A stretch of DNA of 51,848 nucleotides, from NCBI RefSeq assembly GCF_014696355.1, contig NZ_JACJQA010000011.1:1-51848 (forward strand), read 5' to 3'. The position numbers and the translations under genes are program-made. The notes under the pieces are model-generated. The model saw only the letters and a program-made list of their open reading frames with translations. It ran no database searches and was not told the DNA's origin. Within the stretch, counting starts at the first letter, position 1. Each line of letters starts with the position of its first letter. Shown here in pieces: positions 33,352-41,531 of the stretch. Source of the stretch: Pseudanabaena sp. FACHB-1998 (GTDB lineage: Bacteria; Cyanobacteriota; Cyanobacteriia; Pseudanabaenales; Pseudanabaenaceae).

Positions 33352-33421
33352 GCTAAGTGTCTAGACGCGATTAAAAAACAAACCCACGACTTGTGGCGCG
33401 TGCGCCACAAGTCGTGGGTTT
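33352..33421. mobile_element. family A MITE-like element, copy 4
   Basis: Tail GCTAAGTGTCTAGACGCGAT, the most diverged of the family, followed by perfect 20-bp arms 33380-33399 and 33402-33421 (core TGTGGCGC). It begins 10 bases after the ureF stop and may terminate the ureEF transcript. Confidence 0.6.
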
Positions 33422-33444
33422 TAATCCAAAAATTAGATTGAAAA

Positions 33445-33562
33445 ATATAGCAGTGTAAGTTTTGCTTAGGACATAAAACCCAAAAAGCGAGTTGCGGCGC
33501 GAAGCGCCGCAACTCGCTTTTTGGGTTTTGGTTTGTACTGGCTAACTCTTGCTTTGCTATAT
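33445..33562. mobile_element. family D MITE-like element (118 bp)
   Basis: Short terminal inverted repeats ATATAGCA and TGCTATAT flank a hairpin with perfect 26-bp arms (33475-33500 and 33504-33529) and a GAA apex. The central 29 bases of the hairpin (33488-33516) are identical to 27532-27560 in the family C element, although the ends of the two elements differ. Confidence 0.65.
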
Positions 33563-33893
33563 AGTGTGACTCTAGAAAACCTATTTAATTTACGTTAGAT
33601 AAAGTGTAGAAAAACTTCATTTGATGTAAACATTCCTCTTTAGTAAAATCACCTCAGAATATTTAGTGTTAACTATTAATTTTAATTAGCTGCTTATTTT
33701 TATTTGGCTCATAAAACACATAATCCCCAATAAAAATGTTACATACTACACTTTATATTTTCTCTAAATTTAAGATTTGGCAATTACTAAAAGCTGTTCT
33801 AGAATTACTATATTTAAAAGGTTAGCAGGTAGAAGATTATTACAGACTCATATTTCTACGCATAGGCAGATACTCCCCAATAGTTAGAAAAGT
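33563..33893. other. AT-rich intergenic stretch upstream of the diguanylate cyclase
   Basis: About 330 bases, strongly AT-rich, without an ORF of note and without strong palindromes. It presumably holds the promoter and leader of the gene at 33894. A GTA-N9-TAC at 33829-33843 has the wrong spacing for NtcA. Confidence 0.5.
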
Positions 33894-34739
33894 ATGCATA
33901 CTGAAGAACACACCCAAGTTATTAATGATCAACTTTTCTCGGCTAAAGTTGAAAGCCTAGCGCAAGAAATTAAAGAGTTAAAATCCCAAAATATTAGTTT
34001 AAAGCAGCAACTCGCTGCCAAGACTATTCAACAAGAACAGTTATCCAAAGCTAATCACCGTTTGCAAACAGAAATAATAGATCGGCAACAAACTGAAACA
34101 GCATTACGGTTACTTTTAGATCGGTTGTCGAGCGAAAAAAATGATCTCGAACTGATTTTAGATACTACCACCACCCATAGTGACACGATTGAAGCGATGC
34201 TCTATGACCGAGCTTTGTCCCTTGCGCGTGAGGTAACCGTAGATGGGCTTACGCAAATAGCTAATCGTCGAGCCTTTGACCAGCGCTTAGAAAATGAATG
34301 GCAACGCCTAGCCAGAGAAAATTCACCACTTTCGCTCTTGTTGTGTGATGTGGATTTCTTTAAACGTTATAACGATCGCTACGGACATCCTACGGGAGAT
34401 GATTGTTTACGGGCAGTTGCTAAAGCGATCGAGTCTTGTATTCGTCGTCCCGCCGATCTCGCAGCTCGTTATGGAGGGGAAGAATTTGCGGTTATTCTTC
34501 CAAATACTCTAAGAGAAGGCGCAACTCATATTGCAGAGCAAATTTGTCAGGCTGTAGATAATCTCAAAATCCCCCATGAGTTCTCTTATGTAAGTAAGCA
34601 TGTTTCTTTAAGCATTGGTATATCTACGGCTTTTCCTACTGTTAGAGTTTTATCCAAAACACTTCTAGAATCTGCGGACAAAGGCTTATATTTAGCCAAA
34701 AATAATGGTCGCAATCGCGCAGTTTTTAATAGCAGCTAG
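33894..34739 (+). CDS. diguanylate cyclase (GGEEF) with coiled-coil N-terminus
   Basis: A 281-residue soluble protein. Residues 10-105 form a long coiled coil (heptads in SLAQEIKELKSQNISLKQQL and on). The GGDEF domain (about 110-280) has DGLTQIANRRAFDQ, LLLCDVDFFKRYND, and the active-site GGEEF at 194-198. An inhibitory I-site RxxD (RPAD, 185-188) lies five residues before it. The catalytic motifs are intact, so it should make c-di-GMP with product feedback, unlike the degenerate GGDEF at 12711-14795. No receiver or sensor domain is attached; dimerisation through the coiled coil probably sets activity. Confidence 0.93.
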   Translation: MHTEEHTQVINDQLFSAKVESLAQEIKELKSQNISLKQQLAAKTIQQEQLSKANHRLQTEIIDRQQTETALRLLLDRLSSEKNDLELILDTTTTHSDTIEAMLYDRALSLAREVTVDGLTQIANRRAFDQRLENEWQRLARENSPLSLLLCDVDFFKRYNDRYGHPTGDDCLRAVAKAIESCIRRPADLAARYGGEEFAVILPNTLREGATHIAEQICQAVDNLKIPHEFSYVSKHVSLSIGISTAFPTVRVLSKTLLESADKGLYLAKNNGRNRAVFNSS

Positions 34740-34743
34740 TATT

Positions 34744-34822
34744 CCAAAACCCGTCAAGTTGCGCCCTATGGGGCGCAACTTGACGGGTTTTGGTTTGTAA
34801 TTAATTATGCCTAGCTACTTAA
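34744..34822. mobile_element. family A MITE-like element, copy 5
   Basis: Perfect 23-bp arms 34744-34766 and 34771-34793 (CCAAAACCCGTCAAGTTGCG...) then GTTTGTAATTAATTATGCCT and AGCTACTTAAC. The tail is identical over about 25 bases to the reverse complement of 15030-15056, while the hairpin arms are only partly alike. It follows the cyclase stop by 4 bases. Confidence 0.75.
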
Positions 34823-34863
34823 CAGGAATCGGGCAAAGCCCACTTCCTGTTATTGATTTATAG

Positions 34864-34901
34864 GTTAAAGATGGTTGACGCTAAGCGCCGCCCATCTTTA
34901 A
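34864..34901. terminator. imperfect hairpin abutting the stop of the dehydrogenase gene
   Basis: 18-bp arms 34864-34881 and 34884-34901 (GTTAAAGATGG outer stem perfect, three mismatches inside), ending directly before the stop codon at 34902. Convergent terminator for the genes on both sides. Confidence 0.6.
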
Positions 34902-35918
34902 CTATTTAACAGAAGCGATCGCTTGTTCCATTCTGACAATATTGATACAGTTACCAGTCTTCTCAAATTCCGTAATATTAGAGAGGGTAGTTTCAGCGAT
35001 ATTACTGAGAGCTTGACTGGTAAAAAAGGCTTGATGTCCTGTAACAATGACATTTGGGAAAGTGAGTAAACGCTGGAAAGTGTCATCTTGAATAACTTGA
35101 TTGGATAAATCTTCAAAAAATAAATCCGCTTCCTGCTCATACACATCTATGCCCAGATAGCCGATCGCCCCAGATTTCAGTCCATCAATTGCCGCTTGCG
35201 TATCAATCAAACCGCCTCGACTGGTATTAATTAGCATCATCCCTGATTTCATCTGCGCGATCGCCGCCTCATTAATCAAATGATGGGATTCAGGAGTGAG
35301 TGGGCAATGGAGAGAAATAATATCGGATTGAGCAAATAGTTGAGAGAGGTCTACATATTCCATCCCTAAATTAAGGCAAGTTGGATTTTGATAGGTATCA
35401 TACCCTAAGAGCTTGCAGCCAAAGCCTTTCATGATCTGGGCAAAAATAGCGCCGATCTTTCCAGTGCCAATAACGCCTACGGTCGAACTATGCAAATCAA
35501 AACCTAGTAATCCATCAATTGAAAAATTACCTTCTCTCACACGGTTATAAGCGCGATGGACTTTTCGATTGAGAGAGAGAATTAAGGCTACGGCATGTTC
35601 GGCAACCGCATAGGGAGAATAGGCTGGCACGCGCACCATCTCTAGACCTAATTGAGCCGCCGCCGCTAAGTCTACATGATTAAATCCCGCCGATCGCAAC
35701 GCAATTAATTTTGTACCGCCTTTGGCGAGGGTTTCTAGCATCGAGGCATTGAGATAGTCATTGATAAAAATGCAGATCGCAGGAAATCCAGAGGCGAGGG
35801 AAACGGTTTCAGGACTGAGGTGAGATTCTAGGAAGGTAATCTCATGATCATATTGAATATTGGCGGTTTCAAAAAATTGGCGATCGTAGGTTTTGGTATT
35901 AAAAAAGGCAATTTTCAT
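34902..35918 (-). CDS. D-2-hydroxyacid dehydrogenase (D-lactate dehydrogenase type)
   Basis: A 338-residue NAD-dependent enzyme of the LdhA/Ddh type, which reduces pyruvate to D-lactate. Rossmann motif GVIGTGKIG; catalytic Arg in [10 protein letters not shown], Glu in [13 protein letters not shown] and His in [18 protein letters not shown] and [17 protein letters not shown] are the family signatures for D-lactate dehydrogenases. Soluble, cytosolic; a fermentative role in darkness is likely in cyanobacteria. It lies 76 bases after glycogen phosphorylase on the same strand, separated by a hairpin; the pairing fits dark glycogen use. Confidence 0.93.
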   Translation of the reverse strand: MKIAFFNTKTYDRQFFETANIQYDHEITFLESHLSPETVSLASGFPAICIFINDYLNASMLETLAKGGTKLIALRSAGFNHVDLAAAAQLGLEMVRVPAYSPYAVAEHAVALILSLNRKVHRAYNRVREGNFSIDGLLGFDLHSSTVGVIGTGKIGAIFAQIMKGFGCKLLGYDTYQNPTCLNLGMEYVDLSQLFAQSDIISLHCPLTPESHHLINEAAIAQMKSGMMLINTSRGGLIDTQAAIDGLKSGAIGYLGIDVYEQEADLFFEDLSNQVIQDDTFQRLLTFPNVIVTGHQAFFTSQALSNIAETTLSNITEFEKTGNCINIVRMEQAIASVK

Positions 35919-35941
35919 AACTCAATAATCAATGAATATAC

Positions 35942-35980
35942 ATAAATCAAAGGCGGCGCAAAGCGCCGCCTTTGATTTAT
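35942..35980 (-). terminator. palindrome between glgP and the D-LDH gene
   Basis: Perfect 18-bp arms 35942-35959 and 35963-35980 around AAA (GGCGGCGC-AAA-GCGCCGCC). It sits 14 bases past the glgP stop in the transcript direction and may separate the two transcripts. Confidence 0.75.
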
Positions 35981-35994
35981 AGATTTAGAGAAGC

Positions 35995-38529
35995 TTAACC
36001 ACTAATATTGAGGGTCGCTTTTGCTGGATCGTAGGCTTCTAATTCCACCTTAACTGGCTTAACATTCCAGATTTCATCGCAGTATTCCTTGATTGTGCGA
36101 TCGGAAGAGAACTTACCAGAACGAGCAACATTGAGAATGCTCATCGTTGTCCAATTCTCCCCATCCTTATAAGCGGCGGCGACTTTATCTTGACAATCGG
36201 AGTAGGCTTGATAATCAGCCAATAACATATAGTCATCCCGATAAAGTAGAGAATCTACCAAAGGCTTGAATAGGTCTTTATCGCCGGGAGAGAAATATCC
36301 TCCCCCTAAGCGATCGAGTACAAGACGTAGTTCTTCATTATTTTCGTAAAAGCTATAGGGATTATAGCCTTCAGACTTCATCTTTTCTACTTCAGCCGCA
36401 GTCAAACCGAAGAGGAAGAAGTTTTCTGCACCGACTTCTTCACGAATTTCAATATTTGCACCATCTAAAGTACCAATGGTTAAGGCTCCATTCATGGTGA
36501 ATTTCATGTTGCCAGTACCAGAGGCTTCCTTACCTGCGGTGGAAATTTGTTCAGAGAGATCAGCAGCAGGATAAATCAATTGTCCCAGAGAAGCACTGAA
36601 GTTAGCTAGAAAGACAACTTTAATTCTGTCTTGAACATCGGGATCGCGATTAACCACATCAGCAACGGCATTGATTGCTTTAATGATCAACTTCGCCATG
36701 AAGTAACCAGGAGCAGCTTTTCCGCCAAAGACGAAGGTGCGAGGAGTAACATCAATACTAGGATTTTGCTTGATTCGCAAGTACAGGGCAATGATGTGGA
36801 GTAGGTCAAGATGCTGACGCTTGTATTCATGAATACGCTTAACTTGGATGTCAAAAATAGAATTGACATCAACGTCTACACCATTGTGAGCTGAGATGTA
36901 ATCAGCAAGTTTTTGCTTGTTGGCGCGTTTGATCTGATTCCAGCGATCGCGAAAATCCTTGTCATCCACAAAGGCTTCAAGTTTTTTAAGTTCATCAAGG
37001 TGCTTCAGCCAAGTATCACCAATTTTTTCGGTAATTAGACCAGATAAAGCAGGATTAGCTAGTAATACCCAACGACGAGGGGTAACACCATTGGTTTTAT
37101 TGTTGAACTTCGCAGGCCAAAGCTTATAAAAGTCCTTTAAAACATCCTGCTTCAACAATTCAGTATGCAAAGCGGCTACACCATTGACGGCATGACTACC
37201 AACGGTTGCAAGATTTGCCATGCGGACTTGTTTACCACCACTTTCTTCAATGATCGAGAGCCGCGCTAGTAACTCTTCATCATCGGGATACCAAGTCTGG
37301 ACATCCTGTAAAAAGCGATGATTGATTTCGTAAATGATTTGCAAATGGCGAGGCAAAAGACTCTCAAATAAGGGAACTCCCCATTTTTCTAGAGCTTCGG
37401 GCATGAGAGTGTGATTGGTGTAGGCAAAGGTGCTTTGGGTAATGCGCCATGCTTCGTCCCAATACATTTCATGGTCATCTACCAACAAACGCATCATTTC
37501 CGCAATGCTAATGGCAGGGTGCGTATCATTTAGCTGAATGGCGGCATGTTCAGGAAGATTATCGAGGCGACCATATTTTTTCAGATGGCGGCGAATGATG
37601 TCTTGCAATGAGCAGGAAACAAAGAAGAATTGCTGCTCTAGGCGTAGTTGGCGACCTTGAGGAGTGTTGTCGTTGGGATAGAGAACTTTAGAGATAGTCT
37701 CTGATTTGATTTTGGTAGCTACTGCGCCATCATAGTCGCCAGAGTTAAAGGCTTGGAAGTTAAAGTCTTCCCCTGCTTCTGCTTTCCAGAGACGCAAGGT
37801 GTTGACGGTGTTGGTTTGATATCCGGGAACGGGGGTATCGTGGGGAATGCCCTCAACGGTGAAGCTAGGAATCCAACGGGTATGGGGACGACCGCGATCG
37901 TCATTATAGATTTCGGTATGTCCGCCGAATTTGACTTGGACTGTGGATTCGTAGCGCACAACTTCCCAAGGATTGCCACAACGGAGCCATTTGTCAGGAA
38001 TTTCTACCTGCCAACCATGTTGAATTGATTGGTTGAAAATTCCGAATTCATAGCGAATTCCGTAACCCATTGCAGGAATTTCTAGAGTTGCGAGGGAATC
38101 AAGAAAACAGGCGGCTAGTCGTCCCAGTCCACCGTTACCAAGCCCGGGATCTGGTTCTTGTTCTAAGATCTCAGTGAGGTCGAGCCCTGATTCTTTAACG
38201 GCTTGCTCAATGGCTTCGTAAAGGTCAAGATTGATCAAACTATTACCGAGATGTCGCCCCATCAAAAATTCGGCGGAGAGATAATAGACAGTTTTAATGT
38301 CTTGCTCGTGGTAGACCTTGAGGGTTTGAAGCCAGCGTTGTAAGAGGCGATCGCGTGTGGTGTACGATAACGCCATGTAATAGTCGGTAAAATTAGCCAG
38401 TAATGCGAGTTTGCCTTGAATGTAGAACAGGTTATCGGCAAAGGCTCGCTTGAGGGTTTCAATACTTAAACCTGTGCGATCGTCTTCTACCGTAATATTG
38501 CTGGTTTGATTAGCAACATTTGTTTGCAT
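35995..38529 (-). CDS. glgP: glycogen phosphorylase
   Basis: An 844-residue GT35 enzyme that releases glucose-1-phosphate from glycogen. The pyridoxal-phosphate Lys lies in SGTGNMKFTMNGALTIGTLD, and the N-terminal region has YYLSAEFLMGRHLGN, PDPGLGNGGLGRLAACFLDS and YGIRYEFGIFNQ. Complete in length and motifs. The start ATG at 38529 is in the usual position (MQTNVANQTSN...). About 220 bases of spacer lie upstream, with no gene seen. Confidence 0.97.
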   Translation of the reverse strand: MQTNVANQTSNITVEDDRTGLSIETLKRAFADNLFYIQGKLALLANFTDYYMALSYTTRDRLLQRWLQTLKVYHEQDIKTVYYLSAEFLMGRHLGNSLINLDLYEAIEQAVKESGLDLTEILEQEPDPGLGNGGLGRLAACFLDSLATLEIPAMGYGIRYEFGIFNQSIQHGWQVEIPDKWLRCGNPWEVVRYESTVQVKFGGHTEIYNDDRGRPHTRWIPSFTVEGIPHDTPVPGYQTNTVNTLRLWKAEAGEDFNFQAFNSGDYDGAVATKIKSETISKVLYPNDNTPQGRQLRLEQQFFFVSCSLQDIIRRHLKKYGRLDNLPEHAAIQLNDTHPAISIAEMMRLLVDDHEMYWDEAWRITQSTFAYTNHTLMPEALEKWGVPLFESLLPRHLQIIYEINHRFLQDVQTWYPDDEELLARLSIIEESGGKQVRMANLATVGSHAVNGVAALHTELLKQDVLKDFYKLWPAKFNNKTNGVTPRRWVLLANPALSGLITEKIGDTWLKHLDELKKLEAFVDDKDFRDRWNQIKRANKQKLADYISAHNGVDVDVNSIFDIQVKRIHEYKRQHLDLLHIIALYLRIKQNPSIDVTPRTFVFGGKAAPGYFMAKLIIKAINAVADVVNRDPDVQDRIKVVFLANFSASLGQLIYPAADLSEQISTAGKEASGTGNMKFTMNGALTIGTLDGANIEIREEVGAENFFLFGLTAAEVEKMKSEGYNPYSFYENNEELRLVLDRLGGGYFSPGDKDLFKPLVDSLLYRDDYMLLADYQAYSDCQDKVAAAYKDGENWTTMSILNVARSGKFSSDRTIKEYCDEIWNVKPVKVELEAYDPAKATLNISG

Positions 38530-38723
38530 AGAATTATTCCTGAATGGTTACTTTGTCTTATTGCCGTTCTGCTGACCCTAAGGCGGAGGGCAAGGCTACC
38601 CTCCTATCCAAGCATAAACTTGGGGTTGTTGGGCATTTATTAACTGATAATTTATGTTTGGAGATAGCAATATTTACGGTTTCCTGACATTAGCACCAGT
38701 TATCGTAAATATTAGCTCATTAA

Positions 38724-38760
38724 AAATAAAGTGATAGCGTGTTGCATCATCACTTTATTT
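38724..38760. terminator. palindrome overlapping the stop codon of the Uma2 gene
   Basis: 12-bp arms AAATAAAGTGAT (38724-38735) and complement (38749-38760). The right arm includes the TGA stop (38750-38752 on the reverse strand) of the Uma2-like gene. Confidence 0.65.
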
Positions 38761-39427
38761 GCTCTTGTAACCATTGCCGAAATTCGCGACGCAAAGTACT
38801 CATTGGGATTTCATTACTTTTTTCTAAAAATAGAGATATCCCTTGAATAACATCAATATTAGGTAAAGCCTTGCTAACAGTGGAGTTAACATATTGACTA
38901 TTTGCCAATAGATTTATCTCTAATTTTCCATTCTTATACCGCCAAATTTCAGAAACCGCCAAAGCTTCATAAGCATTGATTTGAGTAATTGAGGTTAAAT
39001 CAACTTCGATTACCAAATCAGGCGCAGGATCAACCGTAAGATCAATCCTCTTTTTGCCAATTACTGCTTGATAGTTATTGATATAAAAGCAATCATCAGG
39101 CTCGATCCCCGCCTGCATTTTCTTATTCTTAAAGGTTGTAGAACCTAGGGATTCCCACTCCAAGGCTAATTCGTCCAAAATAATCTTAAGTAAATCTCCG
39201 ATCAAAACTTTTATACGTTCATGTCCTGCGAGTGGCATCCGTAGTTCTAACACTCCCTTGTAGTAGGCAATCAGTGAATGACGATGTTCTCCTAAGTCTT
39301 CTAAGATGTCTACAAATTCCTGCCAGCTAATATTTTCTAGGCTAACTCGTTGACCTTGCTCTAACTGAATTTGCGCGATCGCGATTTTAACTGGCATGGT
39401 AGCAATCTCAAGTTGATCAATACTCAT
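38750..39427 (-). CDS. Uma2 family endonuclease-like protein
   Basis: A 225-residue PD-(D/E)XK-like protein. Motifs: SLIAYYKGVLELRMPLAGHE, DDCFYINNY, and the core TVDPAPDLVIEVDLTS (Asp and E-x-D), then ISEIWRYKNGKLEI. In this subtype the third position is a Arg/Lys-rich strand rather than a classical Lys. The start may be the ATG at 39427 or the Met 11 residues further in. Function unknown; one of three Uma2 genes in the window. Confidence 0.8.
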   Translation of the reverse strand: MSIDQLEIATMPVKIAIAQIQLEQGQRVSLENISWQEFVDILEDLGEHRHSLIAYYKGVLELRMPLAGHERIKVLIGDLLKIILDELALEWESLGSTTFKNKKMQAGIEPDDCFYINNYQAVIGKKRIDLTVDPAPDLVIEVDLTSITQINAYEALAVSEIWRYKNGKLEINLLANSQYVNSTVSKALPNIDVIQGISLFLEKSNEIPMSTLRREFRQWLQEQIK

Positions 39428-39491
39428 CCTAGCAAGGAATTTTTGATTGATAATAGGAGAGTGCTTTAAGTCAGTAGAACTGTAGATAGTT

Positions 39492-40961
39492 ATGCCTCAA
39501 ATAGCCAGTAACTCTGGAAAAGATCGTCAAATATTATCGGGACAAATCGCTTTAGTTTGGCATCGTCGTGATTTGCGCGTGGATGATCATCCAGCCCTAA
39601 GTGAGGCGATCGCACAGGTGGGGGATCAAGGTTGTGTATTAGGGCTATTTATCTTTGATCCCGATATTCTTGATGATGGCTTAACTGAAGGTCGTAAGGT
39701 CGATTTTATGCTGGGCTGTCTGCGAGAATTGCAGGCTAATTATCGCCGCTTGGGGAGTGAATTGCTATTCATGTATGGACAGCCTGTGCAGGAAATTTGT
39801 AAATTAGCACAGGCTGTTTCGGCTAGTCACGTTTTTTTTAATGAGGATGTGGAACCCTTGGCGATTAAGCGCGATCGCCAAGCGACTGATGCTTTGCAAG
39901 CTCTGGGGATCAAGGTACAGAGCTTTGTCGATATTGGGTTGATTGCCCCCCATGCGATCGCCACTCAGTCGGGAGAACCCTATAAGGTGTACACCCCCTT
40001 TTGGCGCAATTGGCAAAGCAAGCCGAAACCTCAGCCCTTCGATGCCCCACAAAAAATAAAAGGTTTAGCTAATTACGAAAATTTACCCGTAATGTCTTTA
40101 CCAAGTTTGCGAGAACTCAAGTTTATTAATGACATTGCCCTGCCCAAATCAGGAGAAACTGCCGCTTTAGAGCTATTAAACAAATTTTGTGATAGCAATA
40201 GCATTCTGCGTTATCAAACAGAACGGGATCTGCCTGCCCATGCTGGCACATCAAATTTAAGCCCCCATTTACGCTTTGGGACTGTGGGGATTAGGCGGGT
40301 CTGGGCGGCAGCGATCGCGGCGAAACAGATGGTGCGTAGCGAAGAAGATGCCACGGGGATCACCACATGGAAGCAAGAATTAGCATGGCGTGAGTTTTAT
40401 CAGCATGTTTTGTTTTATTTTCCTGAGCTAGAGTCAGGAGCCTATCGCCCCCAAATGCGAAATTTCCCTTGGGATGATGACGAGGAAAAATTTCAGGCTT
40501 GGTGTGAGGGTCGTACAGGCTATCCCATTGTGGATGCCGCCATGCGTCAACTTAATCAAACGGGCTGGATGCATAATCGTTGTCGGATGATTGTGGCGAG
40601 CTTTTTGACTAAGGACTTAATTATCAATTGGCAATGGGGCGAACGTTACTTTATGCAAAAGCTTCTGGACGGTGACTTAGCGGCAAATAATGGCGGCTGG
40701 CAGTGGAGTGCATCTAGTGGGATGGACCCTAAGCCCCTCCGCATTTTTAATCCTGCATCTCAATCTCGCAAGTATGATCCTGAAGGTGAGTATATTTTGC
40801 AATGGTTGCCTGAATTGCAGGGTTTAACGACGGCTGAGCTATTAAGTGGCAATATTCCACCCCATCAGTGCAAAAAACGAGATTATCCCTTGCCAATTGT
40901 GGATCACAATCTGCAACAGCAAAAATTTAAAAAGCTCTATCAAGATTGCAAAAGTCCTTAA
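39492..40961 (+). CDS. phr: deoxyribodipyrimidine photolyase (class I)
   Basis: A 489-residue light-driven repair enzyme for cyclobutane pyrimidine dimers. N-terminal antenna-binding alpha/beta domain (LVWHRRDLRVDDHPALSEAI from residue 20) and a C-terminal FAD domain with TSNLSPHLRFG, WRRELAWREF-like (WKQELAWREFYQHVLFYFPE), WCEGRTGYPIVDAAMRQL, GWMHNRCRM and LDGDLAANNGGWQW. The Asn near FAD N5 and the Trp residues of the electron path appear present. It is probably an 8-HDF-antenna type, as in other cyanobacteria, but the antenna cannot be proven from motifs alone. Starts 65 bases from the divergent Uma2 gene. Confidence 0.95.
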   Translation: MPQIASNSGKDRQILSGQIALVWHRRDLRVDDHPALSEAIAQVGDQGCVLGLFIFDPDILDDGLTEGRKVDFMLGCLRELQANYRRLGSELLFMYGQPVQEICKLAQAVSASHVFFNEDVEPLAIKRDRQATDALQALGIKVQSFVDIGLIAPHAIATQSGEPYKVYTPFWRNWQSKPKPQPFDAPQKIKGLANYENLPVMSLPSLRELKFINDIALPKSGETAALELLNKFCDSNSILRYQTERDLPAHAGTSNLSPHLRFGTVGIRRVWAAAIAAKQMVRSEEDATGITTWKQELAWREFYQHVLFYFPELESGAYRPQMRNFPWDDDEEKFQAWCEGRTGYPIVDAAMRQLNQTGWMHNRCRMIVASFLTKDLIINWQWGERYFMQKLLDGDLAANNGGWQWSASSGMDPKPLRIFNPASQSRKYDPEGEYILQWLPELQGLTTAELLSGNIPPHQCKKRDYPLPIVDHNLQQQKFKKLYQDCKSP

Positions 40962-40996
40962 ATAGGCGGCGCTTTGCACCGTCTATTTAAGGACTT
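40952..40996 (+). terminator. palindrome overlapping the phr stop codon
   Basis: 18-bp arms 40952-40969 and 40979-40996 with one wobble pair. The left arm contains the phr stop TAA (40959-40961). Confidence 0.75.
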
Positions 40997-41012
40997 AACC
41001 AAGATCAAGAGA

Positions 41013-41049
41013 TTTTTTGAAATTGCTGCAAAGCAGCAATTTCAAAAAA
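41013..41049. repeat. hairpin between convergent genes
   Basis: Perfect 17-bp arms 41013-41029 and 41033-41049 around AAA (TTGCTGC-AAA-GCAGCAA). Shares GATTTTTTGAAA with the palindrome at 11001. Three hairpins stand in a row between phr and the cNMP gene. Confidence 0.65.
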
Positions 41050-41084
41050 ATAGAAGTGCGGCGCTATGCGCCGCACTTCTATTT
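41048..41084 (-). terminator. palindrome overlapping the stop of the cNMP-binding gene
   Basis: Perfect 17-bp arms 41048-41064 and 41068-41084 (AGAAGTGCGGCGC with apex TAT). The right arm reaches into the stop codon 41083-41085. Confidence 0.75.
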
Positions 41085-41529
41085 ATGACTGCTTAGAAGC
41101 TTGTAGCTCATTGAGTTGCAAATTTTGGCTACGGATGCGCCGTGATAATAAACGAATAATATTTACTGCAATATCGGGAGTCTCATCGATCGCCTCATAC
41201 AGTTGCTGCTGCGTTAACACCAAGCAATCGCAGTTAGAAATAGCCGTTACAGAAGCTGATCGCGGCTCTGCGTCAAAAAGCGACATTTCCCCGAAACAAC
41301 TACCTTTATCTAAAATTGCCAAATCCTTGTCCCCCAAATGCACCCGCACCCGACCAGCCACCACAATGTAAAGCGATCGCCCCTCTTGACCTTGGGCAAA
41401 GATCATCTTGCCCGATGGGTATGACACCTCATTCATAATTGAAGCGAGGCGTACTAAGAAGTCATCACGGAGTTCCTTAAAAATCGGAACCCCGCGCACT
41501 AACAATAACCGATCAATACTGGTTAACAT
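41083..41529 (-). CDS. cyclic nucleotide-binding domain protein
   Basis: A 148-residue protein consisting of one CRP/PKA-type cyclic-nucleotide-binding beta barrel. The phosphate-binding cassette reads FGEMSLFDAEPRSASV, keeping the Glu and Arg that hold ribose and phosphate, so cAMP or cGMP binding is likely. There is no helix-turn-helix, so it is not a DNA-binding CRP. It starts 2 bases after the stop of the 1015-residue transporter-HEAT gene, so they are surely co-transcribed and it is the probable ligand-sensing partner. Confidence 0.88.
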   Translation of the reverse strand: MLTSIDRLLLVRGVPIFKELRDDFLVRLASIMNEVSYPSGKMIFAQGQEGRSLYIVVAGRVRVHLGDKDLAILDKGSCFGEMSLFDAEPRSASVTAISNCDCLVLTQQQLYEAIDETPDIAVNIIRLLSRRIRSQNLQLNELQASKQS

Positions 41530-41531
41530 CG

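Noticed and set aside
33829-33843. NtcA-like GTA...TAC upstream of the diguanylate cyclase
   Set aside because: The spacing is 9 bases rather than 8, and there is no supporting nitrogen-related context.
38580-38610. Hairpin GGAGGG...CCCTCC upstream of glgP
   Set aside because: The stem is short and the loop poorly defined; it is not clearly different from chance and has no related copy that I could see.
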